A stretch of DNA of 64,000 nt from Cricetomys ansorgei (taxonomy: Eukaryota; Chordata; Mammalia; Rodentia; Nesomyidae). Within the stretch, counting starts at the first letter, position 1. Every line of letters begins with the position of its first letter. The stretch is taken from assembly GCA_026225945.1 (NCBI GenBank), contig JAMJFZ010002307.1, forward strand, positions 3,923,001-3,987,000, given 5' to 3'. This document shows positions 1 to 12,055 of the stretch, piece after piece. The notes beneath the pieces are model-generated. The model made no database searches and had not been told where the DNA came from. It was given only the letters and a program-made list of their open reading frames with translations. A program made the position numbers and the translations under genes.

Positions 1-960
1 ATTCCTGTGGTATTTTCCTGTAAAGAAGCCATGACAAAGGCATTTCTCTCCCTTCAAGGGCTCATCATTCCCACTGTGCCATAATGGCTCTGTGACATGG
101 ATTCTCCTGTTCTCTTTTTTCACGAAGTCCTTGACCTTTCCTTCTGGCCTTACTTTACTGCTCAGTCTGTCCGCGTGTACATTTCACTGGTTCACAGCTC
201 TCCCCTGCCCTGCATAGTTGTTGGCGATGATGTACACTGGCTTTCCGTGCCTCTCGTTAGCTACCCTGTCTCACACACCCTTATGTCAACGTCTGCCCTC
301 CCCCTTAGGTAAAGCTACTCTCACAGCTCTGACCTTTCTCCCCTAACTTCACTCATCTTCTCTGTAGTAATTTCATCCAAATTAATGGCATCTACTTTCC
401 AATGCTGACCCAAAATTTGCACCTTTGTCCCTACATTTCATATAAGATTATTTACCCAGTACTGTCGATTGAAGGTCACTAAAGCTGCTTAATTTCACAT
501 TTCTAAGTTAGAATCATTCCTGTAGTCCAACCCCAAATCCATTCTTTTACGTTTTGGTTTTTAATGAATGAACCCACAACTTCCTCAGCATCTTTTGGAG
601 CTCTTCAAGGTCATTTACTGACTGCTGTCAGCCAGATCCTCCTCTGGCGTACTCCTTACTCTGACAGAGTAAGCAGAAAACACCCGAGCCTACAGAAAGT
701 GTGTGCTTTAGGAAAAGAGTACAATGAAGTTCTACACGTTGCAGGCTGCGGTTATGCTAGCTGTATGAAGGATCAGTTGACATATAATGAGCTGCACATA
801 TTTGAATTCAGTATAAGATTTGAAAAGTATTGGCACGTGTCCAGATCCCTTTCTCACCACTAACAGTGAACATGCCCATCACCTCTGAGAGTTTATCCTG
901 CCTCTGTCTGTTTTCTGTGACTTTAGATTTCTGTATTTCCTAGACTCTTATAGAACTGTG
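1..960. other. Unique non-coding sequence
   Basis: I recognise no repeat, RNA gene or coding exon here. The open frames at 97-312 and 564-863 have no recognisable domain and no plausible splice context, so I treat them as chance. Confidence 0.5.
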
Positions 961-965
961 ACTTT

Positions 966-992
966 ACACACACACACACACACACACACACA
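966..992. repeat. (AC)n microsatellite
   Basis: About 13 uninterrupted AC units seen directly. Confidence 0.95.
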
Positions 993-1136
993 TGATTTAT
1001 ACATTTTTCTTACAGAAAGGTAGGGTGGTCTAGTTTTTATACTCACATAATTATATAGGGTTATCTGTGTCTTTTTTTGTGTATTTACTATAAATTCCTG
1101 ATTTATACTAAAATATGCATCTTCTAGGTTTTTTGT

Positions 1137-1353
1137 TTAATTATTTATTTCATGTGTATGGGTATTTTTTCCTGCATGTATGTCCATGTACTACTTATGT
1201 GCCTAGTGCATGCTGAGGCCAAAAGAGGGTGTCAGATCCCCTGGGACTAGGGTTACAGATGGCTGGGAGCTACCATGTGAGTCCTAGAAATCAAACTAAG
1301 GTCCTTTGAAAGAGAAATTTGTGCTCTTAAGTGCTGAGCCATCTCTCCAGGGT
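1137..1353 (-). mobile_element. B3/B2-type SINE
   Basis: On the minus strand it starts with a tRNA-like head (the plus strand ends in 'gagccatctctccaggg') and runs to an AT-rich tail near 1137. The order of tRNA head, middle 'ccctgggact' block and 'tatttattt' tail is that of rodent B2/B3 SINEs. It is diverged and silent. Confidence 0.85.
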
Positions 1354-1374
1354 TTTACACTTAGACCTAAGGTC

Positions 1375-2470
1375 AGTTTAGTGTTAATATTTGCTTATTT
1401 TGCAAAGTGTGGATTGAAGTTCTTATTTTTCCACGTGACTTCTCCAGCTTCCTGGTCCTTATGTTGTTAACAGGATATTTTCTTCGTGGTGTCTCCTTCC
1501 TGTGGTTCTGCTAAAACCAGTTTTCTGTGTATGTAAGCTTCCATCTCTTAAGTTCTTCCCCGTAGGCTTGTGATCTACTTGGGTTTTAGTGCACTGGGTA
1601 TATTTGTTTTCCTCAAAGCAGCTATGGCTGTTCCATCATGTTCACATTTTTGTTTCAATTTTGTAATACATTTTGCAATTTCTACCAAGAAAAGCTCATG
1701 AGATTTTCCACAGGATTGTGCAGGAATAGCTTGTAGTCCATAGAATGACTTGGTTTAGGATCACCTTTGAGTCTTTTTAGCAGAGAACAAATCCCTCTCT
1801 CTGCAATTCCTTCAGTAATAGTTTTCATACTTAGGAATATACTTGAAAAATCTTGTCCATTTTTGTCACATAAATTCCTAGGTAATTAGTTGTTTCGATG
1901 CGATTGGAAATGACCGTGCATTTTAAACATCAGTTTTCTGCATTTGCTTTGGTAATGAACGCAGTGAATTTGTTTTTATTACTTTTCAACTGTGCATCCC
2001 TCTAAACTAGTTAGTTCTAGCTGTTTTAATGTAAATTCAGTCCCTTCTTAAACACCAGCAGTTCTATTGACTAAGAAGAATGACATTGCTACTTAGAGCT
2101 TTCCCCTCTAATTGCCTTTTATTGCTTTTTCGTGCCTTGTTAATCTCCAATATAATGTCCACTGCAAGGGAGAGTAGGACATGGGATTGTGGACTTTTAC
2201 CTGACCATGGGAATTAAGGGGTTCCCCCTTCCTCTTTAAGTAGGGTGCCAAGCTTTTGAGTATTTTCTTTATTATGCTGAGATCATTCCCTCCTATATTT
2301 AAATAGATAACTTTTACAAGCATTAGGCATTAGAATTTGCATATGTACTCTTTCTACATCTCCTAATATGATTATGGTCCTTTTAATATAATATAATAAC
2401 ATTAACCAGTTTTCAAATTTTAAACCAATACTACATTCCTATGATGAAGTCAGTTTATTAACACCTTAAA
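1375..2470 (-). mobile_element. Old L1 LINE fragment, antisense ORF2 region
   Basis: Read on the minus strand, this resembles mammalian L1 ORF2 in collinear order. Examples are the antisense 'attgccttttattgcttttt' block near 2110, the 'aattcctaggtaattagtt' block near 1870 and the 'tttctacatctcctaatatg' block near 2350. Reading frames are destroyed, and no ORF2 frame survives. It is probably an L1M-age copy, but I cannot assign the subfamily. Confidence 0.65.
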
Positions 2471-2479
2471 AGAATCTCT

Positions 2480-3135
2480 GACTCTGTGATCATGATGGAC
2501 ATATCCTTGTATTTTCCTCATGTCTGAGTGGTTTGGCATCAGAGTGTATTGCTGTTGCAAAGTTACGTAAGAAATATGAGTGTAGAGGGCAGAAGACAGC
2601 ATTGGAAGGTGGATTTTCTGCTTTCCACATGAGCTTTGACGCTCTGCGTCTCACAATGGCCCAATCTGAACATTTTTCAGCCACAATTTGTCTCTCTGCT
2701 CCACTTCTGTGCTTTGTCTATAAATACATAAGAATTTGCACAATCCATCAGTTCTCTGGGCTTTTTCGATTTTTTGATTTCCCTTCCCCCGTACAGTTCC
2801 TTTAGAACACTGTTCTCTCCTGGTTTATCTTCATATTCCTTTGTTTTCTTCTGTGATGTATCTGCCATCAGCCCTGCTACAGTATGCTTTAAACTTCAGC
2901 CATGGAGCTTTCATTTCTGGGAATACTGACGGGTTCCTCTCCGTGTTAGATTTGCCTTTTCTCTAAAATTTCCATGTATTCCTTGGATTTTTCTCTCTTT
3001 CCTTGGGGAATCTGGGTTAGTTCTGAATGATTGGCTTTTCTTCCAACTATAAGTCATATTTTCCTATTTGGGATTCCAGACATTGTGAAGCTTACAACAT
3101 TGGAAAAATACATATGCACATATACATATGCATGT
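2480..3135. other. Unclassified AT-rich sequence
   Basis: No repeat or gene is recognised. Overlapping short frames on both strands (2490-2868) share no family features. Confidence 0.4.
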
Positions 3136-3136
3136 A

Positions 3137-3142
<6 letters not shown>

Positions 3143-3178
<36 letters not shown>
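3143..3178. repeat. (TA)n microsatellite
   Basis: About 18 uninterrupted TA units. It is self-complementary and could extrude as a cruciform. The frames called across it on both strands are artefacts of the repeat. Confidence 0.95.
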
Positions 3179-3183
<5 letters not shown>

Positions 3184-3310
3184 TTCATGTATATATGTAA
3201 GCAAATGTATGTGTGGGTAGAGTACAACATTTAGAAAGGAAAACAATCATTTATCTTTAAAAATTAAAGAAAGCCCCCACCAAACAATGGAATAAATATA
3301 AACCAGATAC

Positions 3311-3430
3311 AAACATACATATTATACATATTATAGTCATAAAAATTATACATATTATAATCACACATATTATGATTATGAAAATTAAAAATTATAATTA
3401 AAAATGCATATTATAATTATAAAAATGAAT
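3311..3430. repeat. AT-rich quasi-repeat (acatattat motif)
   Basis: Variants of 'acatattat' and 'aaaattata' recur irregularly over about 120 bp of nearly pure A/T. Confidence 0.7.
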
Positions 3431-3798
3431 TTTTTTAGAATTCTACTTCATTTCTTTGTGGACAAGCAGCTACAGTTGTAGGTATTGACCCCACACAGAT
3501 TTAGGATTTAACTCATCAAACCTTCAATTCCAAGCTCACTTTTAAACAGCACCATCTGAGTTGTCGCTATCCTGCTGGTAATCTTTGAGCTTTGTCCTGG
3601 GTTCAGTGAAGTTTCCTGGATTCAGATAAACCTCTTTGTCTTGCTTTTATGTTATTAGCTAAGCAGCAAAGCAGACTCTAGCCTGGGACTAATTATTCCT
3701 GGCCACTAAACCAAGATACCTTACAGGACACTAGTTCTTGTGTGAATTGTTTCTGTTTCTGTCATGCCTGGTAAGAAAGGAGTGTCTTTCTTTTGGAT

Positions 3799-4006
3799 TT
3801 TAAGATTCATTTATCATTCTTATTTTTGTGTAGTGTTTTGTCCCGTGCGGTCTTTGTACCACTTGGGTGCAGTGCCTGTGGAAGTCAGAAGGCCGTGTTG
3901 GATCCTTTGGGTGGTTGTGAGCCACCGTATGAGTGCTAGGAACCAAACCAGGATCCTCTGTGAGAGCAGCCAATGCTCTTAACCACCCAGCCGTATCTCC
4001 AGCTCC
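3799..4006 (-). mobile_element. B3/B2-type SINE
   Basis: Antisense tRNA-like head 'accacccagccgtatctcc' at the right, the middle region with 'gaagtcagaaggccgtg', and the tail at the left. It is a diverged full-length copy. Confidence 0.82.
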
Positions 4007-4009
4007 AAG

Positions 4010-5500
4010 ACACCTTTTTCTTTCAACCCAATCAAACTGGGTTTACTGTTTGCTCTCACTCTGTTTCCTCAATGTGTGCTGATCAGAAATCTATTGGGTA
4101 GTTGAATGGAGCTCTATACGTCTCCCCATTGCCCATGCTTGTCTATCTGGGTACTCCAGCTGTCTCCCTCTCTCCAAAGTCTGTTCCCTGCACTGTGCCA
4201 GCCCCACACTGACCATGAGCTAGGAACTCTTGAGAAGACTCAGCTCATTTGTTTCCTGGTTTTCAGGAAACTTGTCTCCTTGGGGCAGGAGATTCCTATT
4301 GCTTCAATTTAACCCAGAATTGTATGTTATAAACAAAATACAATTAAATACAAGTCTGATAGAAAAAGAAAAAAAGTGCAGGAGAACCAAAGGGTGTCCT
4401 CAAAGGCAAGTGGGGATCTTTGTTCATCCACCCACTGGGGACAGGAGGCAAGAAGAGGAAAAGTCCTTCACTGCTTACCACTCTCACCACGGAGCCCTAT
4501 GCCTCTTTTGGACGGTATCTAGAATAAATTTAACCAAACCAGATTTACAGTTCACTTGGCACATGATGCTTTAGTCCAAGGCAAGAGGCCGCTTCACAAA
4601 ACTTTCTCCCGCACAGGGTCTCAGTCCCCTGAGGGAGGACGGAAGGTGGCACTGGAGAGAAGAAAAGCAGACACACCCTGTCCTCCTGCCCCGCCTCTCC
4701 TCTCCCTGCCTTTTGCTATTGACTGCTTCACTGTGGACGTTGTATTTCTCTATTTCCGGGCAGAGCCTGCCTCTCTTGACCATGGTAGATCCTTTTGTAG
4801 AGTGTGGGAAAGCAGGAGAACGTTCCTGTTTTTCAAAGTCCCATTCCAAAGGAACGTAAAGACTGAATTATTTACTGTGGTAAAACCTCAAGCACACATC
4901 ATGATGGTCACTTTATTTTGGAGTTAATTATTTCTTTTCACTCATGCAATACCTCACACCTATATATAAATAGAGTTTGGCCAGCGATTAACTCAACAGT
5001 TGGAGTATTACACCTCCACCCCCACTCTTAATCCTATTCCAAATTTTCTTTTATATGTTTCAGACCCTACTAACCCAAATCTTTATTACCACCTGTTTAC
5101 ATTGTTACTAGAAATCTGGACATATGGCACTTTGGTACAATCAGATAAATAAATAATCAGAACATTTTTAGCATATTTGAGAGAAAAAAACCCTTTGTTA
5201 CTCAAGAGTTTTATGTAATTGTTTTTCTGTGTGTGGTAAGATTTGGTCACATGGGAAAGTAGGAAGGAGAAGCTTGTCCTTTGGAAGAGTAAAATGGCTT
5301 TTTGAAATAGTCAGGCAGTCATCTGGACTTGATAGAGTATTCCAACCATGTACAAAGCAGTCTACCCTGCTATGAAAGGGGTGACTGAATATGGTATTGT
5401 TCTCTGTTCAGAATCTTTCCTAAGGTAACCATAGGCTCATGTTATTTTTGTCTATTTACATGCTAGTTTAACTGAGAAGACACTTAATGTCCCTTTATTT
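4010..5500. other. Unique non-coding sequence
   Basis: About 1.5 kb without a repeat I can name. The overlapping frames at 4230-4927 (114 and 123 aa) and the opposing 92-aa frame have no recognised domain and no obvious splice sites, so I do not call a gene. Confidence 0.45.
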
Positions 5501-5504
5501 TGTT

Positions 5505-5519
5505 TACTTATTTATGGAT

Positions 5520-5567
<48 letters not shown>

Positions 5568-5730
5568 GGTATGAATGTACATGTAAGTCTGCATGCACCT
5601 TGAAGGCCAGACGAAAGCATCATATGCCCCTGGAACTGGAGTAACAGGTAACAGTGAGCTGCCTGCCGTGGGTACTGGTCCTCTGCAAGAGCACCTCCTG
5701 CGTTAACCTCTGAGCCATCCCTACAGCTTC
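5505..5730 (-). mobile_element. B3-type SINE with (TG)n in its tail
   Basis: The antisense head 'ctgagccatccctacagc' is at the right. The tail side carries an uninterrupted (TG)22 tract at 5522-5566. Microsatellites seeded in SINE tails are common in rodents. Confidence 0.8.
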
Positions 5731-5734
5731 TCTC

Positions 5735-6690
5735 TGCCTTAACATAGTCTTCACCGTCCGTTACCTAAGAATACGGCAGCTGCTCTTCCCTTAACGTTTC
5801 CTGCGTCAGAATGTGTTTGGTTTTTTTTTTTTTTTTCTCTTAATAACACTTTGTAACACTTTGCATATAACTATGTTTCACCTGACAAACCACTTTAATA
5901 GCAACCTGGACTGAGCACGTAGGAAGCAGAGTATCACAGAAGGTTTCTGTAGAAAGTTTCAGAGTCATTTGAGGAAGTTATGGGGAAGTGTATCTTCTTT
6001 CTCAGTATATACTCACAGTTTAATTTTATTATCTTTCTGAATACTCAAAAATATCCCAGGCATATGCCTTTTAAAAAAATCGACTTTGAAGCTTTTGAAG
6101 ATCAGTAAATTAAAAATAAACAGAACACCCCCCCCCCCGAAAAAAAAACCTATACTTTCCTTATTTTTTTCCTGCGTGGGAAAAAAAAGCTGTATGTTGC
6201 TGTGTCTTTACCCATCATCAGCCCTACTGATTTTCTCCTCACTTTCCTGGCTGACCCCATCCTCCAGCTTCCCATGAGTCACTGCATCCCCAACAGCATC
6301 TTTCCTGCAGGTCCGCATACTGTGAGGACAGCTCCTGCTTTGGACTCTATCCTAGAGAAATGCTTAGGTTTGCTAACTACTTCGGGGTTTTACCTGGACA
6401 GCATTTTGTCTTCACACTCAGAGCATATCCACCAGGAGGAGTTACGATGTAATGGTTGTGTTCAGAAAATAGACCTCATGAACATGGTCTGTGGCCCTGC
6501 CGTCACGCTCGTGGTCTAGGGCTGCGGTGTTTCCAGCATCGTATGGACTCTAGGGATGCACCTGTTCCCATTGGTGTCCCCGCTGGAGAACACTCTGCCT
6601 TGCAGGTTGGGGCCAGGGTGGTAAGGTGCTCCTGTGCCCCAGTTCTTAGCTCCTTACCAGTTTCCCTCAAGGAAGACCCCACTGTCAAAA
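5735..6690. other. Unclassified sequence with homopolymer runs
   Basis: Contains a T-run near 5820-5836, a C-run at 6128-6138 next to an A-run, and otherwise unique sequence. The frames at 6202-6519 and 6456-6836 show no domain. Confidence 0.4.
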
Positions 6691-6691
6691 A

Positions 6692-6717
6692 CCCAAAACA
6701 ACAACAACCACCACAAC

Positions 6718-6756
<39 letters not shown>

Positions 6757-6805
6757 CTACTCCCCCTCAAAAACAACCCAAAACCCAAAACAACAAAAGC
6801 AACAA
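6692..6805. repeat. A/C-rich tract with (CA)n
   Basis: A pure (CA)n at about 6720-6755 is flanked by CAA-rich sequence on both sides. It looks like a degenerate A-rich tail, but no SINE body is recognisable next to it. Confidence 0.85.
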
Positions 6806-6976
6806 CAACATCAAAACTGACTACCCATTGAGCTGAATCTGAAATGCCCAGGAACAGGCAGAAATATCCTCTGGGAGATGACGAACAGCAAATGTATATC
6901 TTTAAAAATAAAATTGTTCAAAATAGCAGGATCGAAAAGGTTTGTATTTTGAAAAGCCAACAAGTCCACAGCAAAC

Positions 6977-7004
6977 AAAAAAAAAAAAAAAAAAAAAAAA
7001 AAAA
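6977..7004. repeat. Poly(A) run, 28 nt
   Basis: Uninterrupted A28. I see no retroposed coding sequence immediately upstream, so it is listed only as a simple repeat. Confidence 0.95.
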
Positions 7005-7149
7005 GCCCACTCTTTTGCAAGCTAACCTAACCACAGACCCAGGTTCTAAATACATTAAAATATTTTATCCCATTATTTGTTTTGACCAATTGACCACAAT
7101 ATTAAAAATTCAATCATGGAGCAGCTGACAAGTGCAGTTGCCTAATTTT

Positions 7150-7780
7150 ATTGAAGAGTTTTTTTTCCCTTTTTCCATTTTTCCATCCTGTTAACGCTGC
7201 TGCTTTTGCCCAGACAGTAATGGGCTTCTTGTATGCCCACGACTGTTATGATCATGTAAATTTATTGGTGCTTAGAAGAAGCGAGCTATTAAAACATTAC
7301 AACAGCCATTACAGCCGGGCTCGTGTTGGCTTTCGCTCCCAATGAACATATGCTTCCGAGTGAATGCCTAAACTCTTATTTATGGATTTAATTTAATATG
7401 CGGAAAGAATTCAAAATTAAATTTTGTGTCTGCCTCCAGAGAGTGTCAGTGTATAATAACATGGTAATTTTTACACATCTTTATGAGAAATGGGAAAATT
7501 AATTCTTTCTGACAAGTTGTAATTATTCGGCTTGGAACGCTCGCAGCTGAGCAGTTTGCTTGCCTGTTGTCTGCTGTTGCGCGGTGTAAAGGGAAAACTC
7601 AGAGATGGAGATATACCGCACATCTGAGAGCCTCTAATGGTTTCTGACATTTTAGCCCTGCATATTATCAGGGTGCTCTTTAAGGAGTCGGGGTGTCATC
7701 TATTATGTTGCCTCGGATGCACATAGTTTCGATGGCTGGAATATCTTACAGTAATTTCTGAAATGGGGAATGTGTCCAGG
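7150..7780. promoter_or_regulatory. Candidate conserved non-coding element (enhancer-like)
   Basis: A repeat-free block whose texture differs from its surroundings. It keeps more than ten CpGs between 7238 and 7620, in otherwise AT-rich sequence, and has many homeodomain-type cores (TAATTA at 7520-7525, TTAATT near 7500, ATTTAATTTAAT near 7390, repeated CATTAC near 7295-7312). No coding frame spans it. These traits fit a developmental enhancer, but conservation cannot be tested from one sequence. The target gene is unknown. Confidence 0.45.
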
Positions 7781-9432
7781 ATCATCCTGGAGTAGTTGAA
7801 ATTGGTGTGACAAATGTTTATGTCCCTACAGTGTACCTGTTATTACCCCTCCTTTCACCTGCATATACTCAGAACAGAAGGGCATCTTGCAAGGGTAGAG
7901 TTCTAGACTTGTGTTCTGTTTAAGACTAAATACGTTTTAAATGAAAGTGTATGTTTTCTTTTATGCCCCACAAACCCATGTCTGTTCCTCCAGCCAGCAC
8001 GCCACAACCCCTGCACAAGCGCGTGCATACTAAATTCTAGCTATTCTCTTCTTTTCATGTTTAAGAGTCCATGGAAATGTAGCATTAGCTTAATGCAGGA
8101 TGAAACCAAAACACCACTGGTTGTGTTAGCAATGAAAATATGGAACATGTTGTATGTGAAGAGATGGCATGCTGATTGACAGGCCCTCCTGGAGGAGAGT
8201 GGTGTCATCTCTCTGTGTGTAGGATCAATATAGACTTTGCAAAATAAATGCAAAGTACCGTGTAAGGGGGTGTTAACAGACGCGCATGAGAAAAATTCCG
8301 TCTTTCAAAGCAAGCATGCTTCCTTCCTTTTCTGTTTTTGTCATTCTGGGGCCAGGCACTGAGGTGAAATGACCAAGCTGTCATGTCTCTGCCCTTTTGG
8401 TGAAACTTATCCTAACATTGTTTTTATGTAACAAAGCTTTGCAAAATGTTATATAGGTGAGAGCAAATTGTACAATCTGTTCAGTCTCCACAGTGACTTC
8501 GTGCCTTTTGCTTGTTGAGTCAAGCACCCTGCTCTAGGTGTGTTACCGGGTGATGGCATCCCATTGTGTGCCATTCCTTGCCGATTGGTTACTGATCACC
8601 GGCTGCCCTACTGGTCCTCCTGGGCCACTGTAATCCTGGAGATAAGTCCTCCTGGGGAGCAGTGCTAGGTTTGGCCTTGAACTTGAATGATTGAAAGGCA
8701 GGAGCTGCACTATGATTCTCCCCTCTGTGGCTGTCACCTGAACTCCAGGCCTCTTCTCCTTGTTCTTACGGATGAGCTAACATGTTTGTTCTCTCCCATT
8801 GGGAGAGAAAATCAGGAAATAATATATTTGTGCATTAGAAACATTATGTGTGACAGTTTGTCAGGGCTAGTGTTGTACTAGAAGGAAGTTAGAAACCTTA
8901 AGTAGACCTTTACAGTGCTAGGGAATATGATAGCAGAGCCCTCTGCCCCCATTCTTCTCCAAAGTCACAGCAGAATCTCAAGAGAGATCAATTATTTTAC
9001 ACCATTGAACCCTGTATGCCACCTATAATTGTCAATAATAATTGCATTTGTATTGATGTTTATTTAATTATTTGACTATTTTCCCTCACACCACAAACTT
9101 CCAAAAGGATGCTGGGTTTTCAAAAAGGGGAAAAATGTCTCTGAAATGTAAATAGTATGTTTCCTTTTCATACACACTCTAAAATCAAGATATTTTAACA
9201 TTCTCAACCTTTATTGGCCTCTTCAAGAACAAATTGGAGTACGGTTTAAGATTTTGAGTGGAAACAGATCTGGAAAGTTGTCTATAGCGTAATCTGCTTA
9301 AATAAAAGTTTATTTAAGCTAAATAGCAAAAAGCTCCCATCCTGTCTCTGTGTACTAGATAGTGTGCACACTTAAAAGCAAAAACAAGCCCGCAGCAAAA
9401 AAAAGTCAATGAACAGTCAGCTTCTGTTCTTC
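7781..9432. other. Unique non-coding sequence
   Basis: No repeats recognised in 1.6 kb. It contains a homeodomain/POU-like AT-rich stretch at 9025-9080 and a short perfect palindrome at 9296-9319, listed separately. The small frames on both strands show no domains. Confidence 0.45.
9296..9319. repeat. Perfect 11-bp inverted repeat with 2-nt spacer
   Basis: Arms GCTTAAATAAA (9296-9306) and TTTATTTAAGC (9309-9319) are exact reverse complements around AG. It could be a dimeric factor site or a chance AT-rich palindrome. Confidence 0.9.
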
Positions 9433-9436
9433 ATTC

Positions 9437-9648
9437 GTTTGTTTATTTTGAGACAAGACCTCCTATAGCCCAGGCTGACCTCACACTCTGTGTAGCCAGA
9501 AACGAGAACTCTTGATTTTCCTGCCTCTGCCTCCCTAGCGGTGGGATTCCAGGGAAACACCACCATTCCCAGTTACGCGGTACAGGGGATTGATGCAGGG
9601 CTGTACGTGTGCTAGGCAAGCATTCTGACAACTGAGCTACACCCCCCG
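9437..9648 (-). mobile_element. B4-type SINE (B1-like plus ID-like halves)
   Basis: The left part is antisense B1 ('gagacaagacctcctatagc', 'tgcctctgcctccct'). The right part is an antisense ID/tRNA-Ala-like head ('gctaggcaagcattctgac', 'actgagctacacccc'). This composite is typical of rodent B4. Confidence 0.8.
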
Positions 9649-9711
9649 TTTCCAAAGCCACTCTTGAAGTAGTAGCAAAAGCCTTTCCTAAAATGAGAAT
9701 ATCGTGAGTAT

Positions 9712-9731
9712 GTGTGTGTGTGTGTGTGTGT
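9712..9731. repeat. (TG)n microsatellite
   Basis: Short pure TG run. Confidence 0.9.
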
Positions 9732-9973
9732 GCATACCTCCTTCTTAGCTATGTTTGAGGGGGTCAGAAGGATGCTGATGAGGTGCCCCTCCTACACAAC
9801 CCCCACTGTACAACCTCATAGGCTTAATGTTGCCATGACGTCACATCTCAGAGGCAGGTGCAGTGAAGACCCCCTAATCGCAAGAGGAAATTTGCAGTGG
9901 TCAAAATTGACATCAGTACTTAAACCCAACATTGGCCATGAGCACTCACATCTGTAGGTCATAACGTTACTGA

Positions 9974-10108
9974 CAGCTGGATGTGGTGGCCGTTTTATCC
10001 TAGCCATCAGAGATGAGCAGGGAGCTCTCTATGAGTTTGAGACCAGCCTGTTCTGCAAAGAAAGTTCCTGGTCAGAACTACATAATGAGACCCTGTCTCA
10101 AAAATAAA
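9974..10108 (+). mobile_element. B1 SINE, diverged
   Basis: Reads 'agctggatgtggtggc' at the 5' end, 'gagtttgagaccagcctg' in the middle and 'gagaccctgtctcaaaaata' at the A-rich tail. It is 7SL-derived, with substitutions throughout. Confidence 0.85.
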
Positions 10109-10109
10109 T

Positions 10110-10856
10110 TTATAAGAAGTTACTCACTCTCCAGGACAGCTGCAGAGACAGAGTTCTGGGGTTTGCCCCCACCTCGTCTCCACCCCGCTACCTCTGACCC
10201 TACCATTCCCCCACTTGCCACAGAGACTCCTCAATCATGTTGTCGCTGGGATCCATTCTCTCTCCTCCTGTCCTCCTGCCCTTTGCTTTGAGTCCCCACC
10301 ATGGCTACTCTGTCTTCAGATCTCTAATTCTTCCCTTTCACTCCGTTTTCACCGCCCAACTCCAAGCCTTTTACCTTCCCAGGACTATTTCATTAGCCTG
10401 CCTTCCCTCACTGCCCTGTGGGCAGGTAGCCCTAGCTGAGCTGAGGCACATTCTAAAAGCTTTCTGATTCTGTGTCACCTCGCAAATAAGATCTGTTCCC
10501 TTTGGGCTTTGATAGAAGCTAACTTCACATCCCAGGGCATTTGTGTCTCAAGTCCCCAGATGGATGATTGTTCGTCTTCACACTGTCTCTCTTAGGGTTC
10601 CCGATCACCCTCTATTTAAACTGCTGCCTTTAGACATGAAATCTCCCTCTTTTAGGGTAGATTCCACCTGGATCTTCTCTCCTAGCAGCACAGACCCTAT
10701 CTTAACAACCACAGCTTGTCCACTGGACACACAGTACTTGGTCTACATCTGCCCATTGAAGTTACTGGGACAGCATTCAGTGATGTACTTATGGCTCTAT
10801 CTACTTGTACAGGATGGTAGCACCTCAGAACAGGAAAATATGCAACTTGTCTTCAC
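10110..10856. other. Unclassified C/T-rich sequence, possible old LINE remnant
   Basis: The stretch around 10580-10840 ('ccgatcaccctctatttaaa' followed by short-pyrimidine text) faintly recalls old mammalian LINE 3' ends. I cannot align it with confidence. Short frames overlap here in several phases without domain features. Confidence 0.3.
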
Positions 10857-11021
10857 CAAGTCCCACAGTGACAGACGTACCTCCACCAGGGTGTGAGGAT
10901 CCCAGCAAATGAAAAACAGACCTAACCCACACTCCTGTTCCTTGACGGCGAGACAGTGCAGTACTTTAGCTTTATCTGATTGTCCACATTTTAGCTTTAT
11001 CTACTATTTCTAGTGCTGCAC
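10857..11021 (+). repeat. Left arm of a 164-bp inverted duplication
   Basis: Matches the reverse complement of 13960-14123 with about 16 mismatches and no gaps, roughly 90% identity. Similarity stops sharply at both ends. An internal direct repeat 'ttagctttatct' occurs twice, about 23 bp apart, in each arm. I do not recognise the family. Confidence 0.85.
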
Positions 11022-11044
11022 TAAAGCAGTATGATGGGTAGCAT

Positions 11045-11430
11045 CCTTTTAAACTATGAGTCCAAGCTTCCTCCTTGAAGAGGGTTTGTGTCAGGTATCT
11101 GAAAAGATGCCACCTTAGTGTAAAGTGTCTCTAAGGTTCATGTATGCAAGGCCCAGACTGCACAGTGGCACTGTGAGGAGGTGCCTTCAGGAGGCAGGAC
11201 CCGCTGAAGGTCTTTGCTCTCTGTTGCTGTGTCCTTGAAAGAACTTGGGGGTTTTGCTTCCTTCCATTTTTCTCTCTGTTTCAAGTCCCATGATGTGTTT
11301 CTGCTCTGCTAGATGCTCCCACCATGAGATGCTGCTTCACCATAGTATGGGATCAGTTTTACACAGACACAAACCTTTCTTCTTTATAAGTTCACTGTCT
11401 CCGGTATTTCATTATAGTGATGGAAGCTCT
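11045..11430 (+). mobile_element. MaLR-like LTR (tentative)
   Basis: The 3' part has 'ctctgctagatgctcccac' followed by 'cctttcttctttataagtt' and 'ggtatttcattatagtgatg'. This resembles the ends of mammalian MaLR LTRs, where an AATAAACC-type signal precedes such a terminus. There is no internal coding region. Family and start are uncertain. Confidence 0.5.
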
Positions 11431-11769
11431 CACAAGCTGTTTAGAAGCACATAGTTCTTCTCAGTTGGAAGAGAAAATAGAAAATGAGTCTCGGGTGACT
11501 TTGGCAAGAAGGATGGGATCCTTGTAGTGTTCTGCAGCTGCTGAATAGCCTTGGGAAAACTGTTTTCTGACTTTTCCCTTTGGCTTTTTCTGAGACTGTC
11601 TGCCCAGCCTGATTCATGGCCAAGTTGCTTTTTCTGCTTTTCAGCCTGAGCTGATTTTCATTCTTCCTGTCTGGACAGATTGTGCATTTTTACAGTGAAC
11701 TGAGAACATTGTAATAGTGATGTTAATAATAGAGAGCTAGGCCCCATGGAACGCATGCACATTTTTACG

Positions 11770-11849
11770 GTGGTGACTGAGGCAGGAGGATGGCTTGAGC
11801 CTGGAGAAGTTGAAGGCTAGCCTGGTCAATGAAGTAAGATCTCACTAAT
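11770..11849 (+). mobile_element. B1 SINE fragment
   Basis: Shows 'tgaggcaggaggatggcttg' and 'gaaggctagcctggtcaa', the B1 core, without clean ends. Confidence 0.65.
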
Positions 11850-12009
11850 CTTTTCATGTGTACAGAGACAATGCAGTCTTCTGGATTATTACCAAAAATA
11901 GCCAAGTTGTGAAGTTAATAATTTTGAATAACTGGGAGAAAATTACTCTTGGACTAAGTGTTTATAAGTAAAGCATCTTAGTTAGCAAGTCCCATTCATA
12001 TTGCCTTTG

Positions 12010-12018
12010 GTGTTTTTA

Positions 12019-12055
<37 letters not shown>

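Noticed and set aside
4230..4927. Overlapping 114- and 123-aa frames, as exons
   Set aside because: No domain, no convincing splice sites, and an opposing frame over the same DNA.
6977..7004. A28 run, as the tail of a processed pseudogene
   Set aside because: No cDNA-like sequence precedes it, and I could not identify target duplications.
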